A program made the position numbers and the translations under genes. A stretch of DNA of 64,000 nt from Pseudovibrio sp. Alg231-02 (lineage in GTDB: Bacteria > Pseudomonadota > Alphaproteobacteria > Rhizobiales > Stappiaceae): positions 273,024-337,023 of the forward strand of contig NZ_FREX01000006.1 of NCBI RefSeq assembly GCF_900143565.1, read 5' to 3'. Under the pieces are notes generated by a model. The model did not search any database. It saw nothing but the letters and a program-made list of their open reading frames with translations, and had not been told where the DNA came from. Below are positions 26,333-35,100 of this stretch, in pieces (the stretch's first letter is position 1; each line of letters begins with the position of its first letter).

Positions 26333-27661
26333 ATGGCTAACGACAGCAGTGCCCATATTGCAGGGCAGGCGCGCGCAACTTCACAAAATGAGCAAGGTGA
26401 TCGTACAGCCCGTTCAGTCATTATCGTGCTGGCGGGGCTTTATGTAGCTCAGGCTATTCCGGTTTATCTTGTCGCTGCAGCCATGCCGGCGATCTTCCGC
26501 GCACAAGGCATCAGTCTTGTCAGCATTGGCTCTATGGCACTTTTGATGCTGCCCTGGGTTGTCAAATTCCTCTGGGCGCCAATTGTTGACCGTTATTCCT
26601 TCGCTGCCTTTGGAAGACGCCGAAGCTGGATCATCCCTATGCAGCTTATCTCCGTGGGCATCATCACTTACCTTTCAACACTCAATGTCGCCGAGCAACT
26701 GCACATCCTGTTTCCATTACTGATGGTTCTGGCGCTGTCCTCCTCTACACAGGACATTGCGACAGATGGCTTTGCCGTTGAACACCTCGCCCCGAAAGAC
26801 CAGCCCCTTGGCAATGCAGTCCAGGGAGGCAGTGTTGCCGCAGGTGTGTTGATCGGTGGTTCTCTGTCTCTGTTCCTGCATGATCTGTGGGGGTGGAGTT
26901 TTGCCCTTAAAACAGCTGCTGGCCTGTCATTTCTCACTTTGCTGCCACTGCTTTTCTTCAAGGAAAACCCACGGAAAGACAAAGGTGTCGATGGAGAAAG
27001 CAAACCACGGCCATCGATCATTGGATTTGTAAAGCGCAACAACACGTTGATGTTGTTGTTTTTTGCACTGCTGTTCCGCCTGCCTGAGGGGCTCGTGAAA
27101 GGCGTTGAGCAAGCGTTTCTGGTGGACTTCGGCTTTTCTCTTTCACAGATCGGATTGGTTAGCGGAGGTGCAGCCGCTTGCGTTGGCTTGGGCGGTTCAG
27201 CGATTGCTGTGGTGCTGATCAAACGAGCTGGCCTGATGCAGTTCCTCTGGCTTATTGGCACTTTGAGGACTTTGTGTTTCCTCGGCTACGCATCTGTAGC
27301 GTTGCTGGACTATCGCGGTGTCGCAGTGCTCGTTGGCCTTTCTGCCGCCAACACCTTCATCCGCTACATGGAAATTGTTGGTCTTTACAGCGCATTCATG
27401 CGCGTCAGTTCGCTCAAGCAAGCTGGTACCGACTTCACCATTCTCAGCTGCGCAAATCTATTCGTCTACATGCTGGGTAGCGTAGCTGCTGGCTTTATCG
27501 CGCAGCATTCCGGCTACGGCATCCTCTTCTCGCTCGCGACGGTCTGTTCAGTCGCAGGTATTTTGGCGAGCATGCACTTCTTCAAAAAAACATCCATCGG
27601 CAAGGGGCAACAAACTGCCGAAGGTGCAGATCTTTCAACAACATCACCGATAAAAACTTAG
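26333..27661 (+). CDS. RhtX/FptX-type MFS permease for siderophore import
   Basis: Inner-membrane permease of 442 residues with 12 spans, related to AmpG and to the single-component siderophore permeases RhtX and FptX. Typical stretches are GLYVAQAIPVYLVAAAMPAI, FLWAPIVDRYSFAAFGRRRS and SSTQDIATDGFAVEHLAPKD. It lies 8 bp upstream of a TonB-dependent receptor, exactly the pairing known for rhizobactin and pyochelin uptake. It gives the cell a second inner-membrane route beside the ABC importer. Confidence 0.88.
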   Translation: MANDSSAHIAGQARATSQNEQGDRTARSVIIVLAGLYVAQAIPVYLVAAAMPAIFRAQGISLVSIGSMALLMLPWVVKFLWAPIVDRYSFAAFGRRRSWIIPMQLISVGIITYLSTLNVAEQLHILFPLLMVLALSSSTQDIATDGFAVEHLAPKDQPLGNAVQGGSVAAGVLIGGSLSLFLHDLWGWSFALKTAAGLSFLTLLPLLFFKENPRKDKGVDGESKPRPSIIGFVKRNNTLMLLFFALLFRLPEGLVKGVEQAFLVDFGFSLSQIGLVSGGAAACVGLGGSAIAVVLIKRAGLMQFLWLIGTLRTLCFLGYASVALLDYRGVAVLVGLSAANTFIRYMEIVGLYSAFMRVSSLKQAGTDFTILSCANLFVYMLGSVAAGFIAQHSGYGILFSLATVCSVAGILASMHFFKKTSIGKGQQTAEGADLSTTSPIKT

Positions 27662-27669
27662 GGGGCAAT

Positions 27670-29874
27670 ATGAAACGCGTCGCTATGGGGAACAAAGGTT
27701 CCTTCGCGCGAGTGCTGCTGTGCACTGTCGCGCCTTTCGCAATGTTTCAAACAACATCCATCGCAACCGCACAGGATGCCATCGAAGACGATACCGACCT
27801 AACCGTCGTCGTAACCGCCAGCCGCACCGAGGAATCCATCTCCTCCATCCCGGGCACGGTGCAGGTGATTGGTGTTGATGAGTTGAAAAGCGCGGTAGAT
27901 GCCTCTGGCGATATTACTTCTGCGTTGGAACGCCTTGTTCCTGGCTTCTCACTTGATAATGAGACATTGTCTGGCGGGGGCCAGAATTTCCGTGGTCGAT
28001 CCGTACAGATTCTGGTGAATGGCGCTCCACGCACAACTGCGCTGCGCAAATTGAGCCGTGCACTCAGCCTGATTGATCCCAATAGCATCGAGCGAATTGA
28101 AGTGATCAATGGCGCAAGTGCTGTTTACGGTGATGGTGCGACAGGTGGCGTGATCAACATCATCACAAAGACCGCAGAAAAAGAAGGCTGGTCAGGTGAG
28201 GTTGGCACAACGGTCTCAGCATCGGAGCGTGATGTCAAAGATAGCCTGAATGTGCTGACCAGTGTGAGCGCAGCATTCCGTCAAGAAAATACTCATGTTC
28301 AAGTAAATGGTCAGTTCAAGAACACTGGCGACATGTTTGACGGCTCTGGATCGCAGATTTCTGAGGACCCAATTACGGGTCAAGGGGGAGGTTCAGGCAT
28401 CGAGCAGTACAACCTTTCTGGCCAAGTGGGCTATGAAGGCGATGCATTTGACGTGACGCTTTACGCGAACCTCGTGAAGATGGAACAGGACATCAAGTTC
28501 CAAACCGATTACACGACTGATCCAGTTTCCTTGGATCCAAGTAAACCATACTTGGGTCTTCCACCACTTGAAGATAGCAAGAATATAAATGCTACTTTCA
28601 ACTTCTACAAGATTGGAGGGCTCTTCGATGCAAAGGTTGAGTTATATTACAACGATGCTGAAAAGCGTGCTGCATATGTGCCGCTGAGCGCTGCAAATCC
28701 AGTCGCATATCTACCGGATGTAAACGAATCTCAAACTGTTTTGTTCGCTAAGCAAGCTGGCGTGCGTACAACTTTTGATGCTGACTTAAGCGCTGTTTAT
28801 GAAGGCCTGGCTGTCACCTGGGGGAGTGACTATAGCTATAACGACATTACTCAGACTGTGCCGGATGGACGCGATATCATCTCCCCGATGAAACAACACG
28901 GTTTCGCGCAATTCGCTCAGGTGAAAGCACCAATCGGTGAGATGTTTGAGGTTCGTGGGGGTGTTCGTCATGAACGTTTCTTCCTGAGTATGGACAGTTT
29001 TGTTCGTCCGAACGCTTTGGTTCCGAACCCGTACTACAGTCCTAGTAACGGTCAGCCGGCTACATTAACGATTGGCAAACACACGTTTACTGCTGCTGAT
29101 AAAGACTACAGTGCAACGGTTTTCAACTTGGGTGGCGTTATTCATCTGACCGATGAACTTGATGTTTTTGCTGGTTTTTCGCAAGGGTTCTCCGTACCGG
29201 ATGTGGGCTCATTCACACGCCGTGCTATGCCTGCAAATCCGTTTGCAGACGGAGTTGTTGATGTGTCTGATGTGGCGCCGGAAGCTGTCATCGTCGATAA
29301 CTATGAGCTCGGGGCTAGGTACAACACTAACGGGATCTCAATTGCAGCTTCTGCTTTCTATTCAACCTCAGACAAAGGGGTGAACTTTGATGACGCGACA
29401 CAGACAGTCACACAGGCGGAAGAGCGTATCTGGGGAGCAGAACTTAACATTCGCGGCCAATTGAGTGAAGCCTGGGCCGCTGGAGCTGTACTGGCCTATA
29501 AAGAAGGTGTTTGGGATGAGAACAAAGACGGTGATATCGATGAAGATCTTCCAAATAACCGTATCGGCTCACCGTTCAAAGCTACTTTGTTCTCTGATTA
29601 CAATTTCGGAAATGGCTTGAGTGTTCAAGGTGAAGCAGTGTTCGGTTCAGGCCGAAATGGCAAAGAAGGAGCTAAGGGGGACCTGAAGAAGCTAAAGCCA
29701 ACCTTCACCATGAATGCAAGTGCTGGTTACAACTCTGACTATGGTGACTTCCGCTTCGGTGTCTCAAACATCTTCGACACCAAACAGCAAAATACCACTG
29801 CAACAGCCTTACGCGATCGCGAAGTCCTGGCCGAAGGCCGCCGCGTTTTCCTGCAGTATACCAAGACGTTCTAA
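27670..29874 (+). CDS. TonB-dependent outer-membrane receptor
   Basis: A 734-residue receptor with a signal peptide (LLCTVAPFAMFQTTSIATAQ), a TonB box (TDLTVVVTASRTEE), a plug with IERIEVINGASAVYGDGATG and GVINIITKT, and a barrel ending RRVFLQYTKTF. The plug motifs are those of the catecholate/hydroxamate receptor group near RhtA-like proteins. It is transcribed with the RhtX-like permease. An independent ligand from that of the 16601 receptor is likely because the two have different inner-membrane partners. Confidence 0.9.
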   Translation: MKRVAMGNKGSFARVLLCTVAPFAMFQTTSIATAQDAIEDDTDLTVVVTASRTEESISSIPGTVQVIGVDELKSAVDASGDITSALERLVPGFSLDNETLSGGGQNFRGRSVQILVNGAPRTTALRKLSRALSLIDPNSIERIEVINGASAVYGDGATGGVINIITKTAEKEGWSGEVGTTVSASERDVKDSLNVLTSVSAAFRQENTHVQVNGQFKNTGDMFDGSGSQISEDPITGQGGGSGIEQYNLSGQVGYEGDAFDVTLYANLVKMEQDIKFQTDYTTDPVSLDPSKPYLGLPPLEDSKNINATFNFYKIGGLFDAKVELYYNDAEKRAAYVPLSAANPVAYLPDVNESQTVLFAKQAGVRTTFDADLSAVYEGLAVTWGSDYSYNDITQTVPDGRDIISPMKQHGFAQFAQVKAPIGEMFEVRGGVRHERFFLSMDSFVRPNALVPNPYYSPSNGQPATLTIGKHTFTAADKDYSATVFNLGGVIHLTDELDVFAGFSQGFSVPDVGSFTRRAMPANPFADGVVDVSDVAPEAVIVDNYELGARYNTNGISIAASAFYSTSDKGVNFDDATQTVTQAEERIWGAELNIRGQLSEAWAAGAVLAYKEGVWDENKDGDIDEDLPNNRIGSPFKATLFSDYNFGNGLSVQGEAVFGSGRNGKEGAKGDLKKLKPTFTMNASAGYNSDYGDFRFGVSNIFDTKQQNTTATALRDREVLAEGRRVFLQYTKTF

Positions 29875-29931
29875 GACTTGTGAATTTGAGACAGGGCTTT
29901 GCCTTGCTTGCAGGTCCATCTGATAAACACA

Positions 29932-29970
29932 AAAAAACAGCGCAGGGACTAGGATCCTTGCGCTGTTTTT
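29932..29970. terminator. Bidirectional terminator between the receptor gene and cstA
   Basis: CAGCGCA and TGCGCTG form the stem, bordered by A and T runs of five or more that also pair, giving about 12 matched pairs around a 14-base loop. It serves the convergent genes on both sides. Confidence 0.9.
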
Positions 29971-29992
29971 GCTTTAGCGAGTAGAGGGAGGG

Positions 29993-31438
29993 TTACTCGC
30001 CGGGTTCGAGCACGTCTTCGTGGTCGACGACTTTCCCTTTCACCTTCATCCAGACTGCTGAGGCAATCAGCAGGGCTGCGAGGATGCCGCCGATGGTGGA
30101 GACTGTCATTGGCAGGCCGAATCCAAGTTTGGTGGAGTTCAGCAGGAAGGTCACAACAACGGTAGTCATGAAGGTTGCCGGAATGGTGCAGATCCAATGC
30201 AGCTTGTTATGACGCAGCAGATAGGCAGCAGCAGTCCACAACATCAGGGCAGCAGTCGCCTGATTGGCAACGCCGAAGTAACGCCAGATCACGCCGAAAT
30301 CCACCTGAGTCAGGAGTGCTCCGCCAACGAACAGTGGGATCGCCAGCAACAAACGCTTTGGCATCTGGTTCTGTGGCATGTTGAAGAATTCAGCCAGGAT
30401 CAGACGTGCAGAACGGAAAGCTGTGTCGCCAGAGGTGATCGGCAGGACGATAACACCGAGTACTGCGAGGAAGCCACCAAACGTGCCCAGAAGACCGTTG
30501 GATGCTTCGTAAACAAGGTTCGCAGGATTGCCGCCCATGCCTTCAGAAAGGCCTTCAACGCCGCCGAAGAAGGACAGAGCAATCGCACACCAGATGATCG
30601 CGATCACGCCTTCACCAATCATCGCACCGTAAAAGACGAAGCGACCATTTTGTTCATTCTCCATGCAGCGCGCCATCAGTGGAGACTGAGTGGCATGGAA
30701 GCCGGAGATCGCACCACAAGCGATGGTGATGAACAGAGCAGGCCAAAGTGGCATGTCATTCGGGTTCAGGTTCTGGAAGAAATCACTAGCTTCAACACCT
30801 GGCAACATGGAATGTTCGCTGGACAGCAGTAAAGCGACGGTCAAACCCACAGACATAAACACCAGCAGAGCGCCGAAGAACGGGTAGAAGCGTCCGATGA
30901 TCTTGTCGACAGGAACGATGGTTGCAATCAGGTAGTATGCGAAGATGCAAACTAGGAAGATTGTAACATCAACACCGGTCAGGCGGCCGAGCAGGCTTGC
31001 TGGAGCAGACACAAACACCACGCCCACCAGCAGAAGCAATACAATTGCAAAGATGTTCATGAAGTGTTTTGCGCCGCTGCCGAGGTACTTGCCAGCAAGG
31101 TTCGGGACGGATTGCCCTTTGTTGCGAACGGACAGCATGCCGGAGAAGTAATCATGCACCGCACCTGCAAAGATGCAGCCAAAAACGATCCAGAGCATTG
31201 CTGCCGGACCATACAGGGCGCCAAGGATCGGGCCAAAGATTGGTCCAACGCCTGCAATGTTCAACAATTGAACCAGATAGACCTTCTTGGTGGACATCGG
31301 CACATAATCGACACCGTCAGTATGTGCGTGGGCAGGTGTCTGGCGTGCGGGCTTAATCCCGAAAACCTTCTCGACAAACATGCCATAGATAAAATAGCCG
31401 CCGAACAGCAGGCCAATACTCAAGAGAAACCAGGACAT
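29993..31438 (-). CDS. CstA-family transporter (short form)
   Basis: Inner-membrane transporter of 481 residues with about 13 spans, matching the CstA/BtsT family (VPMSTKKVYLVQLLNIAGVG, PIFGPILGALYGPAAMLWIV, TSGDTAFRSARLILAEFFN). E. coli CstA and BtsT are about 700 residues; this is the shorter version. Known members import pyruvate or peptides. The ATG at 31438 has a strong GGAGGAAG site and is preferred to 31483. The two-component genes immediately upstream on the same strand parallel BtsS/BtsR and BtsT, so a pyruvate-type substrate is plausible. Confidence 0.88.
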   Translation of the reverse strand: MSWFLLSIGLLFGGYFIYGMFVEKVFGIKPARQTPAHAHTDGVDYVPMSTKKVYLVQLLNIAGVGPIFGPILGALYGPAAMLWIVFGCIFAGAVHDYFSGMLSVRNKGQSVPNLAGKYLGSGAKHFMNIFAIVLLLLVGVVFVSAPASLLGRLTGVDVTIFLVCIFAYYLIATIVPVDKIIGRFYPFFGALLVFMSVGLTVALLLSSEHSMLPGVEASDFFQNLNPNDMPLWPALFITIACGAISGFHATQSPLMARCMENEQNGRFVFYGAMIGEGVIAIIWCAIALSFFGGVEGLSEGMGGNPANLVYEASNGLLGTFGGFLAVLGVIVLPITSGDTAFRSARLILAEFFNMPQNQMPKRLLLAIPLFVGGALLTQVDFGVIWRYFGVANQATAALMLWTAAAYLLRHNKLHWICTIPATFMTTVVVTFLLNSTKLGFGLPMTVSTIGGILAALLIASAVWMKVKGKVVDHEDVLEPGE

Positions 31439-31506
31439 CTTTCTTCCTCCACAAATCTCTGGGAGCGAATAGACTGGTTTCAAGGGCAGGTTGTTGAGGT
31501 TTCAGC

Positions 31507-31554
31507 TAAGCGGCAGATGAGGCGGGGTGAGCGGCAATTAAAACAAATAAGCGG
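31507..31554 (-). promoter_or_regulatory. Three direct repeats upstream of cstA, candidate LytTR-regulator sites
   Basis: Read on the minus strand, ACCGCTTA, GCCGCTCA and GCCGCTTA occur with starts 20 and 21 bp apart (plus-strand starts 31548, 31528 and 31507), 69-116 bp upstream of the cstA start. From memory, E. coli BtsR binds ACC[G/A]CT[C/T]A repeats separated by 13 bp. The 21-bp period here gives the same 13-bp spacer. Two copies begin with G in place of A. Confidence 0.68.
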
Positions 31555-31621
31555 TTAATTGAGACGCGGCAGTTTCACTTAAATGTGAAGCGGCCTTATA
31601 AGGCTAAGTGTATATACGCAC

Positions 31622-32332
31622 TCATGAATATCCAAAATGCTGCTTCAGGCTTTTTAGGTATCGACGCGAAACTGGGATCTTGGTTCCGCTGTGTGTCACC
31701 ACTTCCGCTCCCGTTTCCTGCAACACAATCTCCGAAATCGCATCCGGTGAGACAAGGTACTGGCGGTGACAGCGGGCCAATGCGGTTCTTTGTTCCAGCA
31801 CTTTAAGGGTAAGGTGTGTGTGCACATAAGACTCTGCTGTCGCCACATGGATTCCAGACAGGTCGCTAAATACATATTCAACGGCAGTCACCGGAACAAC
31901 CTTCAGCTTGTTTCCAAGATAGCAGGGGAGGTGTTGAAGTTCCTGAGGAGTGATTTCTTCCATCAGTTGCGGACGCAGATCAGACCGGACACGACCAAGC
32001 GTCTTGGCGAGCCGGTCTTCTTCAACTGGTTTGAGCAGATAATCAAAAGCATGATGCTCAAATGCTTTGATGGCATACTCGTCGTAGGCGGTAGAGAACA
32101 CGATACGCGGCATGGTTTCCGGGTCCAGCATGCCAATCATTTCCATGCCAGAGATCCGCGGCATCTGAATGTCGAGAAACACCAGTTGTGGCTTGTGTTT
32201 GTTTATAAACCCAAGGGCATCAATAGCATTACTGCATTCGCCGAGTACCTCAATCCCATCGGCCTCAGCGAGCAAGTCTTTCAGCTCCTCACGAGCGTAT
32301 GGCTCATCATCGACAATCAAACAACTAATCAT
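31622..32332 (-). CDS. LytTR-family response regulator (BtsR/LytR type)
   Basis: A 236-residue regulator. The receiver domain starts MISCLIVDDEPYAREELKDL with the phosphorylated aspartate at residue 54 (FLDIQMP). From about residue 130 comes a LytTR DNA-binding domain with ARCHRQYLVSPDAI and SRRYLKSLKQHFG. Its start overlaps the kinase stop (ATGA), so the pair is co-translated. It most likely activates cstA just downstream, through the repeats at 31507-31554. The start at 32332 is used because the longer frame (32398) precedes the receiver domain with unrelated sequence. Confidence 0.9.
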   Translation of the reverse strand: MISCLIVDDEPYAREELKDLLAEADGIEVLGECSNAIDALGFINKHKPQLVFLDIQMPRISGMEMIGMLDPETMPRIVFSTAYDEYAIKAFEHHAFDYLLKPVEEDRLAKTLGRVRSDLRPQLMEEITPQELQHLPCYLGNKLKVVPVTAVEYVFSDLSGIHVATAESYVHTHLTLKVLEQRTALARCHRQYLVSPDAISEIVLQETGAEVVTHSGTKIPVSRRYLKSLKQHFGYS

Positions 32333-34011
32333 TGAGCTGCCTCCAACATAGGAGCGGGGAGTAGAATTGAAACACGGGTGAAAGCGTCTTCTTCCCATTC
32401 AATATGCAGGCCAAATTCCTCACCCCATTGTTTTTTTAAGCGTTTGTCGACCAGTGAAACCCCAAGTCCTTCGCGATTTTGCGGTGGCACATATAGCCCG
32501 GCATCATCTTCCACCCGAAGTTCCACCTGCTCATTGCTCAGGGCCCCGCTAATTCGAACACATCCACCGTCAATGCTTTGCGAAATACCATGCTTGATGG
32601 CGTTTTCAATGAGTGGCTGTAACGTAAACGCCGGAATTTTCAGAGACAGCAGTTCAACTGGGACATCCAACTCAACATCCAGTTTGTCCGGGAAACGAGC
32701 TTTCTCAATCGCCAGATACGCATCCACGTGGTCAAGTTCTTCACCAAGTGTGACAAGGCCTGAGGTGCGCTTCAGGTTAATGCGCAAAAACTTGGAAAGT
32801 TGCAGCAGCAATTCCCGTGCTTTCTCCGGGTCCCGCTTTGTGATGATTGCGATTGTATTGAGCGTATTGAACAAGAAGTGCGGGTTCACCTGCGCTTGCA
32901 GCAACTTCAACTCAGCCCGTGTTAAAAGGCTCTGCTTTTCTTCCAGCTCTCCATAAAGGATCTGGTTGGAAAGAAGCTTTGCAATGCCCTCACCAAGTGT
33001 TCGGTTGATATTCAGGAACAGCTTGTTCTTCTGCTCGTAGAGCTTGATTGTACCGATTACTTCGGAGTCGCTGTGCAGCGGAATAACAAGGCAGGACCCC
33101 AACTTGCAGGCAGACGACAGCGAACAGCCATAGGGCTCTTCAACACCATCTGCATACATAACCTTGTTTTGCTTGATGGCATCAAGAGTCAACTGAGAGG
33201 AGATCTCTGTTCCCGGTTTGTGATGATCCGATCCAATACCAATAAATGCAAGCAACTTGTTGCGGTCCGTAATTGCAACAGCCCCTACATTCGTCTCGTC
33301 TTTCACAATCTGGGCAACTTTGCCTCCGGAGACTTCATTCAGCCCCTTGGCCAAAACCCCAACACAACGCTCGGCAATCTTTAATGCCTGACTGGAAAAA
33401 GCTGATGACAGTTTATCAAACATCGTCTTTTGATCGCGAACAATGCTCATAAAAAACGCTGCGCCAAGTGAATTGACGAACAGCATCGGAGGCGCAATTT
33501 GCTGCACCAACGCAAGAGCCTGATCAAATGGCCGGGCCACAATCAGGATGATGAGCATCTGTACAACTTCCGCCACAAAGGTGAGGCCAAACACAAACAT
33601 CGGGCGAAATAGCAACGCACGCTTGTTATGCGTGCGCAAATAAAATGCAGTCATTCCGGCCAGCAGGCCTTCTGAGGTGGTTGAGATCGCACAGGCCAGA
33701 TCAGTAAACCCACCAAAACCGTAGCGGTGCAAACCGCCCGTCAATCCAATCAGAAAACCCGTGACCGGACCACCTAAAAGACCACCTAAAACCGCACCCA
33801 TGGCACGCGTATTGGCAATAGCCCCGTCGACCTGCTCACCAAACGTCGTAGCAATCACACAAAAGCCAGAGAACACCAGATAAATAAGTACCTTGTGCGG
33901 TAGGCGAGGGGCGTCTTCCGTAAAGATCTTAAACAGCGGCGTTTTGCTGACCATATAAACGATCACCAAATACACACACATTTGCTGCAGCAGATGAAGA
34001 ATGAGGGCCAT
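32329..34011 (-). CDS. LytS/BtsS-type sensor histidine kinase
   Basis: A 560-residue sensor. The N-terminal 200 residues form the 5TM-LYT membrane sensor (NTRAMGAVLGGLLGGPVTGF with GLTGGLHRYGFGGFTDL). A GAF-like domain follows (residues about 225-360). The kinase H-box is LKLLQAQVNPHFLFNTLNTI, and the ATPase domain has FTLQPLIENAIKHGI. This is the architecture of BtsS, a pyruvate sensor, and of LytS. It is first in the operon with the LytTR regulator. The ligand is assumed by analogy. Confidence 0.9.
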   Translation of the reverse strand: MALILHLLQQMCVYLVIVYMVSKTPLFKIFTEDAPRLPHKVLIYLVFSGFCVIATTFGEQVDGAIANTRAMGAVLGGLLGGPVTGFLIGLTGGLHRYGFGGFTDLACAISTTSEGLLAGMTAFYLRTHNKRALLFRPMFVFGLTFVAEVVQMLIILIVARPFDQALALVQQIAPPMLFVNSLGAAFFMSIVRDQKTMFDKLSSAFSSQALKIAERCVGVLAKGLNEVSGGKVAQIVKDETNVGAVAITDRNKLLAFIGIGSDHHKPGTEISSQLTLDAIKQNKVMYADGVEEPYGCSLSSACKLGSCLVIPLHSDSEVIGTIKLYEQKNKLFLNINRTLGEGIAKLLSNQILYGELEEKQSLLTRAELKLLQAQVNPHFLFNTLNTIAIITKRDPEKARELLLQLSKFLRINLKRTSGLVTLGEELDHVDAYLAIEKARFPDKLDVELDVPVELLSLKIPAFTLQPLIENAIKHGISQSIDGGCVRISGALSNEQVELRVEDDAGLYVPPQNREGLGVSLVDKRLKKQWGEEFGLHIEWEEDAFTRVSILLPAPMLEAAQ

Positions 34012-35100
34012 TTGTTGGCTTTACTATTGTTTCTTGAATAAGCCCCAAAAGTGTACCGCCTCACAACAGATTTTCAATCCACCAAGCAGACCACGAACAC
34101 CAAATTACTTTACCTCTAAAGTTTTGATATATTTGAGTTATTACGCCTGCCTAACTAAACGCGCGCAATTGTCGCGAAGCGTAAAGAACTAAATATATAG
34201 GAGACGTCGCTAGTTCTTGGCAGTGAGGATAGCTCTCTTGCTGGCAAAATTGATCTGTGGAGCGAGAATGAAGTGTGAGGATCACGTAAGGTCGTTAAGT
34301 TCCCAAAAGTGAAATTTCCTCAAGAACGTCGATCAACCGCAAGCTGGTTATAATGATAAATCTTCACAACCTCAGATAGGTTATGAATAAACGCAATCGC
34401 ACGAAATAGCGATAAAGTAATTTATTGTATTATTGATTAAATATTTTAGCATTACGTTTGGTAACTTAAAAATTATCATCTTTAACAGCGTTGACTTTAA
34501 ACCTCATTTAAAAAAGAATTCTAGCACCGCATGCAGTGTGCTTAGGTTAAATCTACACAAGGCATTGAAGAACCAAAAGAATTCTGATGTGCTTGCTCTG
34601 GAGGGGACGGCACTTCACCTGAACTTGGGGCTGTCGAAATGTTTGATTACTATGAGGAATCTCTTGCCGAATGTATCGATAAGCGCACTCGTTCTTCGCG
34701 AGCCACAACTAGTGCCATCGCCAGCCGGTTTCTGGGAGGAACCGACAGCCCAGAAAACTTGTGGGAACCTCTTAGAGGCAGCATTTACGCAGCCAGTATT
34801 GCTCTTACTCGCAGATTGAAGCCTACGCTTTTACTCAGTCCGGGTTCATCAAATTTGGGCAGTCTGATTAGCTCTTATCGGGCTCATTCTGAGGCATTCA
34901 CTGCTGCAAGATCTAGGGCAACCTCTAAGCAAAGTATGCCTCAGGCCGCAGCTTTCATAGCCTCTTAGCCAATCAACTCCTTCAGTCATCCTTCAATGCC
35001 ATTGAATGCATTCGTGCATGCGATGTCAGGCTTTAATTGGCCGCACCATAAAACCAAGCAGCATTAAACACCCAAACTTTGTATAACGGGAGAGACAAAG
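34012..35100. other. 1.1-kb AT-rich intergenic region
   Basis: The stretch holds the upstream region of the kinase gene on the left and of the RTX protease gene on the right (ribosome site GGGAGAG before 35101). Short frames at 34433-34819 and 34639-34968 overlap each other, have weak ribosome sites and unfamiliar compositions, so I do not call them. I see no RNA gene or transposon signature. Confidence 0.5.

Noticed and set aside
30197..30832. 211-codon plus-strand frame inside cstA
   Set aside because: It lies antisense to a well-conserved membrane protein and has no recognisable motifs.
34433..34968. Two overlapping plus-strand open frames in the 34-35 kb gap
   Set aside because: Weak ribosome sites, unfamiliar composition and mutual overlap; no family resemblance.
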